Part shown: piece by piece, positions 1 through 10,784 of the stretch
How the letters are laid out: each line of letters opens with the position of its first letter
How positions within the stretch are numbered: the stretch's first letter is position 1
Source: Chinchilla lanigera
Lineage: Eukaryota; Chordata; Mammalia; Rodentia; Chinchillidae
DNA length: 64,000 nucleotides
Assembly: GCF_000276665.1 (NCBI RefSeq)
Contig: NW_004955404.1
Location: forward strand, 29,746,126-29,810,125
Direction of reading: 5' to 3'
Translations under genes and position numbers: made by a program
Notes under the pieces: model-generated
Told to the model about the DNA's origin: nothing
The model's input: the letters and a program-made list of their open reading frames with translations, nothing else
The model's database searches: none

Positions 1-469
1 GAAAAACGCCCATACAAGAGGTCCTATCCCCAGACTACTGGTACCCAAAAGCGTGTACTCACTCTCTACCTTTCCTTTCCCACCCAAACCCCATTTTGCA
101 TCTATGAATACAGGTTCACATAAAAATTGAATGAGTAAAATCTCATGTCTTACAGCAAAAGTAACTTCCACTAAGTTTTATTGAAGCTTCTTTATAAAGT
201 CTATGGTTCTTTGCTTTTCCTCCTAAATCTTTATTTCTTCCAATAGTTTTTTAAAAAAATCAAGTTGAGGAACAATATCAAAAGCACTAGGTCAGATAAA
301 CAGAAAGCAACCTCGCACACCCTCTACCACCTGTGCTCATGCTCCTCAGTGCAGCCCATGGCAGAGAATGCCGGGGTCAAGCAGGTGCTCCCTGTGTCAG
401 CTGCAGAGACCAGAAGGAATGACTGCCAACACATTTCACATAGCTGAGAAATGTTAAAAGCTGTGCCAG
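1..469. other. Unannotated flank
   Basis: No recognisable gene or repeat. Open frames here are short and lack any family motif. Confidence 0.5.
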
Positions 470-892
470 TGACACTAGGTGAAATCAGTCAGGAGCAGAG
501 AGACAAACACCACGTGTTCTGACTTACATGTGGAAGTTAAAAAGCTGATCACGCTGAAGCAGAGCATGGAATGGTGGTCACCAGAGGGGCTGGGCAGAGT
601 GGTGTTCCAAGGGTCTCAGAGAGGCTGCCTGGCTCACCAACCCAACCGTGCAGCTGGGTAGGAGAATAACTTGTAGGGGTTTATAGCACCATAGAGTAAC
701 TATGCTTGACAGTGTTTGATTGTATATTTCAAAGCATCTAGTAGAGAAGACTTTGAATGTTTCCTCCATAAAGAAATGATACTTACCTGAGGTAATAGAA
801 GTGCCAGTTACCCTGATTTGATCATTACAGATTGTACACTTGCACTGAAATGTCACACTATGCACCATAAATATGTCCAATTAGGTGCATAT
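470..892 (+). mobile_element. L1M-type LINE 3'UTR relic
   Basis: Seen: an ordered series of motifs typical of old mammalian L1 3' ends. These are 'gtgaaatcagtcaggagcag', then 'acatgtggaagttaaaaagc', 'gaatggtggtcaccagaggg', a 'gtaactatgcttgacagtg' segment, and a terminal 'gtacacttgcactgaaatg' part. Known: mammal-wide L1M subfamilies share this order. The copy is heavily diverged, has no open ORF2 and no visible TSD, so it is inert. Confidence 0.75.
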
Positions 893-1007
893 CTAGATAC
901 TACAGTAAAAATCTCAGGGTAGGTACATGACTATTAAATATAATTTAAACAATTATGTCAGAGAAGTCATTTTCTGAAGGTAAGCAAAATTATTTAAAAA
1001 AAAATAA

Positions 1008-1150
1008 CCACCAGCATACTGGGAAGCTAAGGCAGGAAGATCACAAGTTTGAACCCAGCCCAAGCAATTTAGCAAGATCCAATCTCAAAATAAAAAATAA
1101 TAAAATGGGTAGGGATATAGCTCAGCACAAAAGGCTTTAAAAAAAAAGGA
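1008..1150 (+). mobile_element. B1-ID composite SINE relic
   Basis: A decayed 7SL-derived half ('gggaagctaaggcaggaaga', 'caagtttgaacccagc') runs into an A-rich linker and a tRNA-like ID piece ('ggatatagctcagcac') with an A-rich tail. This dimer order is known from several non-muroid rodent groups. The 5' end is lost. Confidence 0.65.
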
Positions 1151-1621
1151 AAAGGAAAAGACTGTCTAGAGAACCTCAGTTAAGCCCTTCAGACACTTGC
1201 AGGCAAACATATCCTAATGTTCTACTGCAAGTTCCCACTGCCCTTTGCTTGGCCTGGAAGCTTTCTGGGTCTCCCCAGACAGGTATGCGGCCCGCCCTGT
1301 GGACCAACCTACCCTTCACAGCCCGACTTGACCAGGCCAATGCTCTCAAAGGCAAAGACATTCTTTGGGGATTTGTGCAAAGGAATTTGGCAGCTGTGCC
1401 TTTCCCAGGAGGTGTGGCACACTGAACAAGTTCCTCACCTAGGAGTACAGGATCATCAGAGTCTCCAGGAAAAAGAATCACTATGAAATTGTATTTATCC
1501 AGAAATCTATTTTTACGTTAAAGTGCCTAGAGACTTCCTCTGCTACTGTTATCTTTAAAATTAAAAATCAAAACAAAAACAACAAAAAATCCTTACCCTG
1601 GCAAATGTTCCTTGTACCAAG

Positions 1622-1758
1622 TTGAGAATGGTGATGTACACCTGTGATCCCAGGAATCATGAGCAGGAGAATCAAGGGCAGTTTGGGTTACGTAGTGAGT
1701 TCAGGGTCAGCTGAACTACGGAGTGAGACCCTGTCCCCAAACAAAACAAAATAAAACA
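1622..1758 (+). mobile_element. B1-type SINE, old copy
   Basis: 7SL-like blocks are visible: 'gtacacctgtgatcccagg', 'gtagtgagttcagggtcagc' and 'gagtgagaccctgtcccc', followed by an A-rich tail. The internal 'gtgagttca' partial duplication seen in other B1 copies here is present. It ends just before the solo LTR. Confidence 0.7.
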
Positions 1759-1775
1759 GAAGTTCCTATGGTGAA

Positions 1776-2173
1776 TGTAATGGGTTACCCTGAATAAAGA
1801 ACTGAGACCAGAATCCAAATTGGAATTTTAAGAGCATTTATTAGCTGGGCCGGCGGCTGTCAGTCTGTTCTCCACGCAGAGAGATGCTGAGCAGCTCTGA
1901 ACCGAAGAAAGTTTGAGCTTTTAAGCCTGAAAACCACATCCTGGTTGGAGCAGGTGAAAAGACTTTTTGCAAGGGCAAAGAGCGGAACCTATCGGTTCCA
2001 GCAAGCAGGTGTTGCAAAGTTTAGAACGTTCTTAGACGCATACATTGTTTTTAAACTAAGCTAACAATCAAGCATAGTTTTTCTTTCTTTGGGTCAAAGT
2101 GACATTTTTCTCCACCCAGTAGCCCAGCAATTTTCATTTGTTTTATGTGTTCACCAATTATGTGTTCACCACA
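1776..2173 (-). mobile_element. Solo LTR of an endogenous retrovirus-like element
   Basis: On the minus strand the segment begins TGTGG and ends TTACA, the TG...CA termini expected of an LTR. It is flanked by a perfect 5-bp direct repeat GTGAA (1771-1775 and 2174-2178), read as the TSD. A poly(A) signal AATAAA lies on the minus strand at 1837-1842, followed by about 60 bp of U5-like sequence. No internal retroviral genes or second LTR are present, so this is a solo LTR left by recombination. The family is not recognised. A 5-bp TSD fits ERVL-class or some other classes. It could carry promoter activity. Confidence 0.7.
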
Positions 2174-2178
2174 GTGAA

Positions 2179-4167
2179 CAAAGTAAGGGAGGGCATTGTG
2201 CATAAACACCTTGTCTACTTCCCTGTTTTCTTCCTTGCTTTCCTCCATGGACAGGGATGAAACAGCTTCTGACATTCCCAGTACAGCTGGCAACTCGGGA
2301 AGGCAGACTTAAATATCTCTAATGTTTCAAGAGGCATGATAGATCTCAGGCTGGAGCAGAGCCTCCATAGGGTCCTTTCCATTCCACCAGGAACTCTGCA
2401 GAGAACACCACTGTCTTTTTCACTATAACCTTATTTACACAGACCATCTTGGTCTTGGAAAAGTCAAAGGCTTGAGAAGAATTCACTTCCAGCTCCCACT
2501 CTTTAATCCCTAGAACTCCTGCTAGACCCAACTTCAGGGTCGCTACCTCCCAATTTTGGACATGTGATCTGTTTCCTTTGTACAGGCCATGGTATTGGGT
2601 GATGAAGTGTTATTACTCATTGGCCTTGCTTTTGGAGGAGAGGCGTGTCATGCCGACTGGGTGAATAATGAAGCCTGCAGAGGTGCCCTGTGCGGTCACC
2701 AAGGGACTGAGTCTTGTTGACTTTCAAGGGAGGTCAACTGTCATGGCCCTGTGTATCATTTCTGAACCAGGCGTGACCTTCCCAGAAGCTGAAGTGAGTG
2801 GGTGGAGCATTGGATTTTTTTGCTTGTTGTTATTTTGTGTTTTTAATAAAGTAGCATCCCTGACCTGTCCTTGGGTAAGGGCAAAATGAAATAATAGGTC
2901 AGTTCCTGGAGGTCAGAAAGACAGCTGAAAAACAAAAAGGGTGTTGAACAAGTCATGTAACATATGCATGGGACATTAGCTCTTTGGGACTAGATTATAG
3001 TAACCTCATGGGCAGAAACTTGCACTGTCTATATTCAATTTTGATTGTGTGCTGGAGCAGAAATTACCAGTAAAGAGTAGTTTTCAGGTTTTCCCTCTGT
3101 CCAGCGCATACAAATGACAAATGCCCTATCATTTTCACCCTCTGCTGTCTACTTCTCAGGTCAATTTTGAGCAGGAAAGTACTCATAGCCAAAGACCAAC
3201 TGCACACCACAGAACCTGCACAATGTAGAGGAAGAGGAACCCGGTATTTCTGAAAAGTCTGTTGGGTGGTAAAGAAGGTGGAATGATGGCAAGAAGAAGG
3301 ATTTCAAATTAGAGATAGTCCTGGAAGGTCAGACAGCAAAAAAGAGACTCCTTAGCATAACCAGGCACTGAAAAATTTCTACCCCCAAATTTTTATTGCA
3401 CAGCTACTAGCATAAAAACATGTTGAGCACAAACCACCTATAGGTATGTCTGCTCATTTTTTCATTAGATATCTGTAACTCTGCACATTTTGTGCTGTGT
3501 AGGTGACCTCAGCACCATCCACCTGCAAGAGCTAAAAGATTAAGAATTTTATGCATTTTGCAGAATGTCTGCCAGCCAGGATTTGGGTCATAATCATCCT
3601 GGGAGAGATATTCACATGTGCTTTGAACATAAGAGATAAGCAGAAACTATGATATTGTTCCTGAGCAGCTGTCAGGCAAATCATTTGTTTTGGCAGATGG
3701 TAGTGAGGTGTTTCCAGAAGCTTCCCAGCATCCTCCTGTGAATTATTCCTTTCAGTAGTGAGCAGGCAGATGAATCACTGTCAACCATTTCCTGTAATTC
3801 CTGAAATTCTCCATTTCCTGAAACCATCAGCAACTCTGCGTAACCTCTATACCCCCAGCCTTTCTAATTCCTTGGCAAAATCCTTACTGACACTTATAAT
3901 TTATACATTCTAACATACATAATAGAAATTTTATAAGGACAATAGAGATACTCCTTTAATTCTTTTATGTTATGTGTAGCATAAAATTTTTTTCTCAAAA
4001 ATATTAGTTCACAGTTACTTTCAATTAATTAGTATAAAACAAACACTTGGCTCTAAATTCATTTAAATAGTTAGCCTTAATAGATTTTAAAAACTTGTTT
4101 TGAAAATGATGTCTCACAAAAATATGGATTAAAATAGAATACAAGCCACATTACAGACAGAGACTCT
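2179..4167. other. No recognised feature
   Basis: About 2 kb of apparently unique DNA. Short open frames (for example 2668-2889 plus) have no recognisable motifs. Part of 2179-2600 could be further LTR-retroelement sequence, but I cannot support it. Confidence 0.5.
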
Positions 4168-4172
4168 CTCCC

Positions 4173-4555
4173 TGTTATAGTTTGGATCTTGAATGCCCTC
4201 AAAGGCCCTTGTAGTAGAGGCTTGGCTTGGCATTCAGCCCCCAGAATCACTGGGAGGTGTTTGAACCTTTAGTACGTAGGGTTGAGTGAAAGGAAGGTAG
4301 GTCCCTGAGGCCGCTGATGGGCATAGTAGGACCCTGTCCCTTTCTTGTCTCTTTCTTTGCTTCCTGACACCAGGAGTCGGAGCTGCTCTGCTTCATGCTC
4401 CCACCATTGTACACTGAGCCACTGTAGCCCAAAGCAACACAGCCCAGTGATCATGGACTGAAACATATGAAACCAAGAGTCAAAAAAGAACCTTTCTCCT
4501 TTTAAGGTGATTATCTTAGGCATTTTGTCACAGTGACAGAAAACTGACAGACTCA
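4173..4555 (+). mobile_element. MaLR-type solo LTR (MLT/ORR1-like)
   Basis: It starts TGTTATAGTTTGGATC, the hallmark 5' end of MaLR LTRs, and ends with 'cagaaaactgacagactca'. Flanks ctccc (4168-4172) and ctcct (4556-4560) give a 5-bp TSD with one mismatch, as expected for ERVL-MaLR. Length 383 bp matches the family. The open frames inside it (4247-4556 minus) are accidental. Confidence 0.8.
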
Positions 4556-4560
4556 CTCCT

Positions 4561-5094
4561 AAACTAAACTCTAGCCAGGCTTTATGCAGGTTCCTTGACC
4601 AAAGTGTAGTACAATTCTAAACCCACTTCTCAGCTAGGCTTCTGTATTTATCTCTGTGTTGTCCAATTTTAGCAAGAATCCTGCTAAGTCTGTCAGGCAG
4701 AATCGTCTACCCTCTGTATCTAATCACCTTCAATATCTTTGAGTCCTTACCCTCCACCATCTCCAGTGACATCTGACCCCTCCATCTCAACTTCGGCAAA
4801 CCTGAGTCCTCCATACCCCTAATACTTCCTCTTAATTTTAGTTTTACAAATGTTGACTGACCTCGTCTTGATATTCGGCTATAACTTTCCAATCTATTTT
4901 ATTTAGAGTTAAACTTAATCTCTCTCCTATGACAAAAATCCCTTTGTAGTAGACCCTCCTTGAAATCTTCCTTATTATAGTTGACAAATATCATTAATAA
5001 ATCTCTTATTTAACCTTAGTTATGCTTACCAACTTTTGATGTGCAAGAAGACCTCCAAAACCTATAAATATACTACCTCCTATACAATAATTTT
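4561..5094. other. AT-rich unannotated stretch
   Basis: No recognised repeat or gene. Confidence 0.45.
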
Positions 5095-5245
5095 TGCAGT
5101 ATTTAAGTGGAGGATCTTAAAATGGGAAGATTGTCCAGTGGTCCTGGTGTCATCACAGGGCTCTTATCAGTGGGCAGCAAGAGGTCCATAGTGCAAGAAG
5201 ACAATGTGAGGCAGGAGGCGGAGATTGCAGGGTTGGAGGCTAAAC
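5095..5245 (+). mobile_element. Old LTR fragment (MLT-like)
   Basis: The order 'aggatcttaaaatgggaaga' then 'ttgtccagtggtcctggtg' then 'cacagggctcttatcag' resembles the middle of a common ancient mammalian LTR, in which an 'attatcc...gtgggccc' block precedes 'tcacaagggtccttataag'. Ends are lost. The family name is uncertain. Confidence 0.4.
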
Positions 5246-5759
5246 CAATGACTCTGCTGCTGCCCCTGCACTGTCCACATCTGGCACCTGGGCCACATTA
5301 CCATCTGTTTTTCTATATGCACCAAGAAAATGCCTTGAACTCTGTGGAGAAAACCATTTAACCCATTGGAACAAAGTAAAGATGTGCTGACTATAGAACA
5401 AGCTAGAAAATGTTTTATGAATTGGAAAAATCAATATTGCATTAATATTGTGGTGGAGGCTGCTAGTTGTCCATCACAATCTATTTTCCCTATCGTCCAG
5501 TGCAATAGAGTTGTGATTGAGCACATTGCTACCCAACTAGAACTGTGTTCCCCACTATGTCTGTTGAGTGTGCCCACATAATTAACTTTCCCCCACAGAA
5601 GCTAAGTTGAGACAATGCTTTCCTCCACAGAAGTTAAATTGAGACACTACTTTCCCCAAAAAAATTTAAACTGAGACAGTCCTTTCTCCTTCCCATTGGC
5701 TGTATCTAATTTACTGCAACAGGACCCCGCAGGAAGTTTCTTAGCTACTGGAGGTTTTC
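5246..5759. other. No recognised feature
   Basis: Unique-looking DNA with a local threefold 'aagttgagaca'-type repeat around 5598-5680. No supported gene. Confidence 0.4.
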
Positions 5760-5875
5760 TCTGTAACCTGTGTACCCTAAATGATAATTATAGGTGTATA
5801 TGTATATAAAGTTTAATTGAGCTGTGCAATTTAAATCCAAACATTTTACTGTTTATGTTTTACCTCAATTAAGTT
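5760..5875 (+). mobile_element. L1M 3' terminus relic
   Basis: The end block 'gtgcaatttaaatccaaac...tttacctcaattaag' matches the terminal motif of old L1 3'UTRs. No tail or TSD is visible. Confidence 0.5.
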
Positions 5876-6247
5876 GTTGTTGTGTTTTTTTCTTTTTACT
5901 AACCCCACTGCAGAAGTCTGAGTTTGGCAAGAACATTTAGGAGGGTGGTATAGTGTTTTCATCAAGAGATAATATTAGCCTGGAGGAGAATGATGGCAGA
6001 GAAGATGAAGAATGTGGAAAGACTTATTAAACTCAAAGAGCCAGGTGGGGTGGACAATAATAAATTTGGATGTGACAGGTGAAGACGATACGGATACTGA
6101 GAAGGAGTCCCAGTATTCTAGGTCTGTTTAAACAAGCTGAACAAGGTAGTGAGCCCAGAACTTAAAGGTCTGAGCTGGGGAAAGAACCTTCAATTCCTTT
6201 TCACTCATATGTGGAAAATAAGCTTAGGAGTCCCTAAGCCAGGGGTT
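5876..6247. other. No recognised feature
   Basis: A purine-rich unique stretch with no gene evidence. Confidence 0.4.
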
Positions 6248-6318
6248 CTTTCTTTTCGTCCTTTCTTTCTTTTTTTCTTTCTCTTTCTTTCTTTCTTTCT
6301 TTCTTTCTTCCTTCCTTC

Positions 6319-6353
<35 letters not shown>

Positions 6354-6470
6354 TTTCTTTTTTTTCAGACAGGGCTTTGTGATGCAGTTCAGGCTGGCTT
6401 TGAACTCACTGTGTAGCTCAGGCTGACTTCAAACTCGCAGCAATCCTCCCGAGTGCTGGGATTATTTCTG
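6248..6470 (-). mobile_element. B1 SINE with expanded (TTTC)n tail
   Basis: 6366-6470 is an antisense B1: 'gacagggctttgtgatgcag', 'caggctggctttgaactcac' and 'gagtgctgggatta'. Its A-tail on the minus strand is replaced by a 118-bp TTTC/TTCC tract at 6248-6365. The 7SL-like 5' end (plus-strand right side) is truncated. The tract gives a false Phe/Ser/Leu-rich open frame at 6149-6382. Confidence 0.85.
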
Positions 6471-6645
6471 AGAACCCCACTGCCTCCATACTTCCAGGTT
6501 TGGGTGAAATGCAGCAGAGCCTGGAACACTCCACAGCCTTCTACAGATTTCTGAGCAGCTACCTGGCAACATTATGGAAAAATGGATAAACAAAGGGAAA
6601 TGGATAAACATTAGATTCTCTCTCACCAGATTCTCTTCTGATCTT

Positions 6646-6774
6646 TTGATAACTCTTTTTTTCTTTTTTTTTTCTTTTTTTTTTGTTTTTTTGTTTTTTT
6701 TCTGGTACCAGGAATCAAACTCATGACTTTGCACTTGCCAGACAGGTGCTGTGCCTCTGAGCTAAATCCCCAGC
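6646..6774 (-). mobile_element. ID SINE with 14-bp TSD
   Basis: Antisense tRNA-derived SINE: 'gagctaaatccccagc' is the complement of the A-box-like 'gctggggatttagctc' start, and a T-rich tract at the left is its A-tail. The direct repeat 'tctcttctgatctt' occurs at 6632-6645 and 6775-6788, flanking the insert exactly. The Pol III boxes can be discerned but the copy is diverged. Confidence 0.88.
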
Positions 6775-6924
6775 TCTCTTCTGATCTTATGGATACAAAA
6801 TCATATTTTCACATAGCTGTAGAAAATGTGTACAACAATCCTGAGTTTTGCTCCTTCTCAGTAATTACTGAATATTAGCATTTTTATACTGATGACGGCT
6901 CAAACACTTGTCATGACTAGTGGA

Positions 6925-7120
6925 TAAATAATGTTCTTTTGCACCACTACAGCCCCAAGTTACTGGCACAAGCATTTTGCTGAAGATCTTGGAGGAAATG
7001 GACCTCAACTTGATGTAGTTGATGAAAACGACTGTATAGAAGCTCCTAGACTTATTATGGGATTAGATTCTGAAGTTGAAAATATTAAGTTTAAAATGCA
7101 TTTGGTGCAACTACCCTAGC
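6925..7120 (+). pseudogene. Possible retrocopy fragment, unidentified
   Basis: A 62-codon open frame starting at 6931 has fairly balanced amino-acid use, including the acidic run DVVDENDCIEAP. It ends in a stop at 7117-7119, and the following bases show no intron border or poly(A) tail. I do not recognise the family. It may be chance, or a piece of a processed pseudogene. Confidence 0.2.
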
Positions 7121-7363
7121 AAGCAGCACAGCTTAGCAACATAGGGCACTGTAGAGCATCAGTTGTTTCCCATCTTGATGGCAGGGCTGACTAGGAGCCG
7201 CGGTTTCCTGCTGCTGCTCAGTTTTACAAGAGTATCCTTGTGCCATCTTGCTAGCACAAGAAAAGATCAGAATTCCAAGTATGATTTCTATTGAATGCAC
7301 TTTGCTTTTGTGCCATCATAAAATGAAAAAATAGTTAAGTTGAACCATGCTAAGTCAGGATGA

Positions 7364-7368
<5 letters not shown>

Positions 7369-7408
<40 letters not shown>
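7369..7408. repeat. (GA)n microsatellite
   Basis: Twenty uninterrupted GA dinucleotides. Confidence 0.97.
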
Positions 7409-7410
<2 letters not shown>

Positions 7411-7774
7411 CCTCTGTAGCCAGGATATCTCAGCACTGTAGCTGTCAGGGGATACAGAATGAAGAAACAAGCCACATAAGTCCATAGAGTCTGTCCTACT
7501 TACCTCATGAGAGTGTATGATAAAAAGAGCCTAAAGATGGTACATTGAAAGGCAGGTAAAGTGTACTTGTCTACTATCTTTAAAAATCTCCAAAATCTGT
7601 CATAACTCCTAAGTCAATGACAATAACTACAAAAAAATCTTTGTCAATAATTAGACAGCTTCACAAATGATATATTAATTAATACCATGCTGGGTGTATT
7701 CTAAATATTTCCAATATTATGCAAGCTGTTTCTCCAGCTGAATGTTTCTGGAATTGCAACTTGCTATTTTGTTT
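7409..7774. other. No recognised feature
   Basis: AT-rich unique DNA. Confidence 0.4.
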
Positions 7775-8275
7775 TAATTGCTAATCTTTTTAGAGCAGTG
7801 TTAGATTTCCAGAAAAATTAAACGAAATGTACAGAAGTGTATCAACTATCCCCTTCCTCCTCATCCTCAGTTTCTCCTATTACTAACATCTCCCTTTAGA
7901 ATAATGTATTTGTATTTGTTACCATTGACAAGCAATATTGATACTTTACTATTAACTGAAGTCCATAGTTTACATTGGTGCTCACCCTTTGTACTGTGTC
8001 ATTCTGTGGATTTGGACAGATGCATCGTATACCAGATATCTTTCATCATTCACAGCCATTTCATTGCCTAAAGATGTCTGTGCCCCACCTATTCATCTTT
8101 CTCCCCTCCTTTCATAACTTCTGGGAAGTTATGAAACTGATTTCTTTCTTTTGCTATCTCTGCAGCTTTGTCTCTTCCAAAATGTTGTGTCTGAAATCAC
8201 ACAGTGTGTAAACATTTCAAACTGACTTTTTTCACTTAGCAATATACATTTAAGTTGCAGCTTGCTGTTTCTGTT
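7775..8275 (-). mobile_element. Old L1 (L1M/L1ME-like) 3'UTR relic
   Basis: The antisense order 'tagagcagtgttagatttcc', 'ccatagtttacattggtg', 'attctgtggatttggacag', 'ccccacctattcatctttc' and 'actgacttttttcacttag' follows the 3' region of ancient mammalian L1s. It is non-coding. The frame at 7975-8211 is accidental. Confidence 0.75.
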
Positions 8276-8353
8276 GAGTGGGGAAAAATAAAAATATCTA
8301 AAGATAGCTTAGTTCACTTTTTTAAAAAAGCTTTTGGTACTTTACCAATAACA

Positions 8354-8356
<3 letters not shown>

Positions 8357-8385
<29 letters not shown>
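8357..8385. repeat. (CA)n microsatellite
   Basis: Fourteen CA units. Confidence 0.97.
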
Positions 8386-8388
<3 letters not shown>

Positions 8389-8649
8389 CTTAACATGCTA
8401 ATCATTTAGGATTTATACTCAACAATCAGAATGGGCCAAACATAGGAAACACTCAGTTTTGGAGTAGACTATTCCCAGTCATTCTTATGCTAAATTTAGT
8501 CTTTACTCAAAAGTAAGTGAAAGTCCACATTTGGGACTTTGAATATTGTTCTTTCATTAAAATAATATTTTTATGCATAATATACTTGTTTTTAAATTCA
8601 ATAATCTTCATGAAAATTGATGCTACCATATTTTGCATGTTTCTCATGT

Positions 8650-9190
8650 GTTTTCTTTTTTATTAGTGCACATTTGCAATTCATGCAGTTTACAGTCACC
8701 TTGGGGTATGTGCTCATAATATAACTTGATTCCTTTTTATAATCTCCTTCCTATTCCCTCCCCACTTCCTCCTCCAAATCCCCTTTCCCAACTTTCATGC
8801 TTGGTAATATTATTAATCTGATCTCATGTTTATTACATATATAACTCAAAACAATAAGATCATCTAGAATAAAAGACCCAATCAAGAAATGAACACGTGA
8901 AATGAACAGACACTTCTAAGATGAAAACATACAGATGATCAACAAACACAGTATACGAAAAAACATTCAACATCTCTGGCTACTAGAGAAGTGCAAATTA
9001 AAACAACACTAAGATTCCATTTTACATCGTAAAGAGTGGCTGTCATCAAGCAATCAAAAAATAACAAATCCTGGCATGGCTGTGGTGAAAAAGAAACCCT
9101 CCTACATTGTTGATGAGAGGGTAAACTAGCTCAACCATTGTAGAAATTAGTATGGATATTCCTCAAAAACTAAATTTTTTTTTCCTAAAA
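8650..9190 (-). mobile_element. L1 with inverted 5' part (twin-priming pattern)
   Basis: 8650-8870 is an antisense L1 3' end: 'tttttattagtgcacatttg' is the complement of a '...actaataaaaa' terminus, followed by a polypyrimidine stretch that is the complement of the L1 3'UTR polypurine tract. From about 8873 to 9175 the orientation flips to plus and holds an ORF2 C-terminal piece ('cattcaacatctctggctac', 'aaattaaaacaacactaaga', 'aaccctcctacattgttgatg'). The head-to-head order of one L1's parts is what twin priming leaves. No clear TSD was found, so two separate insertions remain possible. Confidence 0.6.
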
Positions 9191-9353
9191 TGGAAAAAAA
9201 TGGTTTTTACAATGTGAAGGAGCTTATAGAAAGGACAAGGAACCAAGTTGAAAAGAGCCCACATGACCAATCAGGGATAAGTTGAGCATGAAAATATTAG
9301 GTATATAAATTATAAACAACTGAAAATATAAAATGAATGATTCCCATAGTACA

Positions 9354-9368
9354 TGATAGATGATAGAT

Positions 9369-9409
<41 letters not shown>
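9354..9409. repeat. (GATA)n microsatellite
   Basis: GATA/GATG tetranucleotides, 56 bp. Confidence 0.95.
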
Positions 9410-10157
9410 AGATGGCTTAAAATACAGGGCTGTGTGTTAACTAGTAAATGTGGAAGGTACTGGGGTTGGAAAACTACCATGCCATAGCATAGGAGACACT
9501 GGGTCAAGGAAGAAACATTAATGGATGGTAGATCTATGGGGAAATTTTATTGAAGTTCAGAAACTTGTCACAGACTTAGTATCTGATCAAAAGTTGCCAG
9601 TGAATTTCAAGTTTAAAGCAATGTAATTACACAGGCGAAAAGTCAAATAACTCTTTCACCAAGTGACTAAAACTAACACAACTGGAGAGGAGCATATTGT
9701 GTGCCACCGGGTGGGACTCCTTGAGAAGGACACACAGTCACCTACAAAGCATTTGCTCAAGAACGGAAACCCTGAATCTATTCATAAGAACACAAAAGAC
9801 CAAGGAAGAATTGTCTCATAAAAAGAGAGGATCATAAATTTCAAAAAAGTTATTGAAACCAAACCTAAGTAAAGGCAGTGGAATTATTCCAGATTAAAGA
9901 AGATTAAAGACACAGGATAAATAAATGCAATTTCTGGCAAGAAATTGGAGGGGGAAATGGTAGGAAAGTCATCACTGAGACAGTTGCATGAAAATAATAA
10001 ACTGGATAAAATTAATGTATTAATGTTAAGTTTACTGAGGTTAGTGAGTTAGACAGGGTGATAAAAGAGAATTTCTATTCTTGGGAAATATATAATGAAA
10101 TATCTGTAAAGCAGTACAGGGTAAAGTGCTATGATGTGTACACATCGGTGTTGATAT
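9410..10157. other. No recognised feature
   Basis: A-rich DNA with a small tandem 'agattaaag' repeat near 9891. No gene or clear repeat family. Confidence 0.4.
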
Positions 10158-10640
10158 CAAGGTCAGGTGTGGTGGAGCCGCCTGTAACGCCAGCACTCAG
10201 GAGGCTCAGGCAGGAGGATCACTGTGAGTTCAAGGCCAGCCTGAACTGCACAATGAGATCCTGTTTGTCTTATTTACTTTTCTCGTTGCTGAGACAGAAT
10301 ATCCAACACCCAAAGTTAAAGGGGGAAAGGTTTATTTAGCTCACAGTTTGTAGAGGGTTCAGTCCATAATCGGCTGGCTCCAAGGCAGAGGAGCAACACT
10401 TCATGGTGGGAGAAGACAGCAAAGCAGCAAGGGAGAGAGAAAGACAAGCCTTTTTCTGTCCCCTATATCATATTCAGTTTACTGGGATTAGGGTGGTGCC
10501 AATCCAATCAGTGGACTGATCCAGCAATCACCCACCCTTAATCACAGCATTGCACTATGAATCAATCAACAAACTCTAGATTCAGCCGACTCCAAAAATA
10601 CCTCTATCACACAAACCATAACATTGGTTCAAAAAATATT
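10158..10640 (+). mobile_element. B1 SINE split by an LTR insertion
   Basis: The B1 body runs 10158-10265 ('gtcaggtgtggtgga', 'gccagcactcaggaggctc', 'gagatcctgtt') and breaks within the final 'ccctgtctcaaaa' block. A B1-like 'ttcaaaaaa' tail reappears at 10629, directly after the LTR at 10266-10623. The retroelement LTR therefore landed in the SINE, placing the LTR later. Confidence 0.65.
10266..10623 (-). mobile_element. MaLR-type LTR inside a B1
   Basis: In plus orientation it starts 'tgtcttatttacttttctcg' and ends 'acaaaccataaca', the complement of the MaLR start TGTTATGGTTTG. Internal blocks ('gaaaggtttatttagctcac', 'cagtccataatcggctggct') are shared with the LTR at 46741. Length 358 bp. 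Flanks ctgtt and ttggt are only weakly similar, so the TSD is decayed or misplaced. Confidence 0.8.
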
Positions 10641-10784
10641 GATGCCATAATTGTAAAAATAGAGTCAGGGTAGCAAATTATAAAATGATGTGAAAAAATG
10701 AATCTGAGAGAAATGGTATGAAAAGTATTCTTAGTATGATTTTGACTCTTACAGTTTTTTTCTAAGTATGAAATTACTGCCAAA

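Noticed and set aside
6149..6382. Phe/Ser/Leu-rich membrane-like frame
   Set aside because: Translation of a TTTC tract attached to a B1.
9354..9409. Array resembling a CRISPR repeat
   Set aside because: It is a 4-bp microsatellite without spacers, in a mammalian genome.
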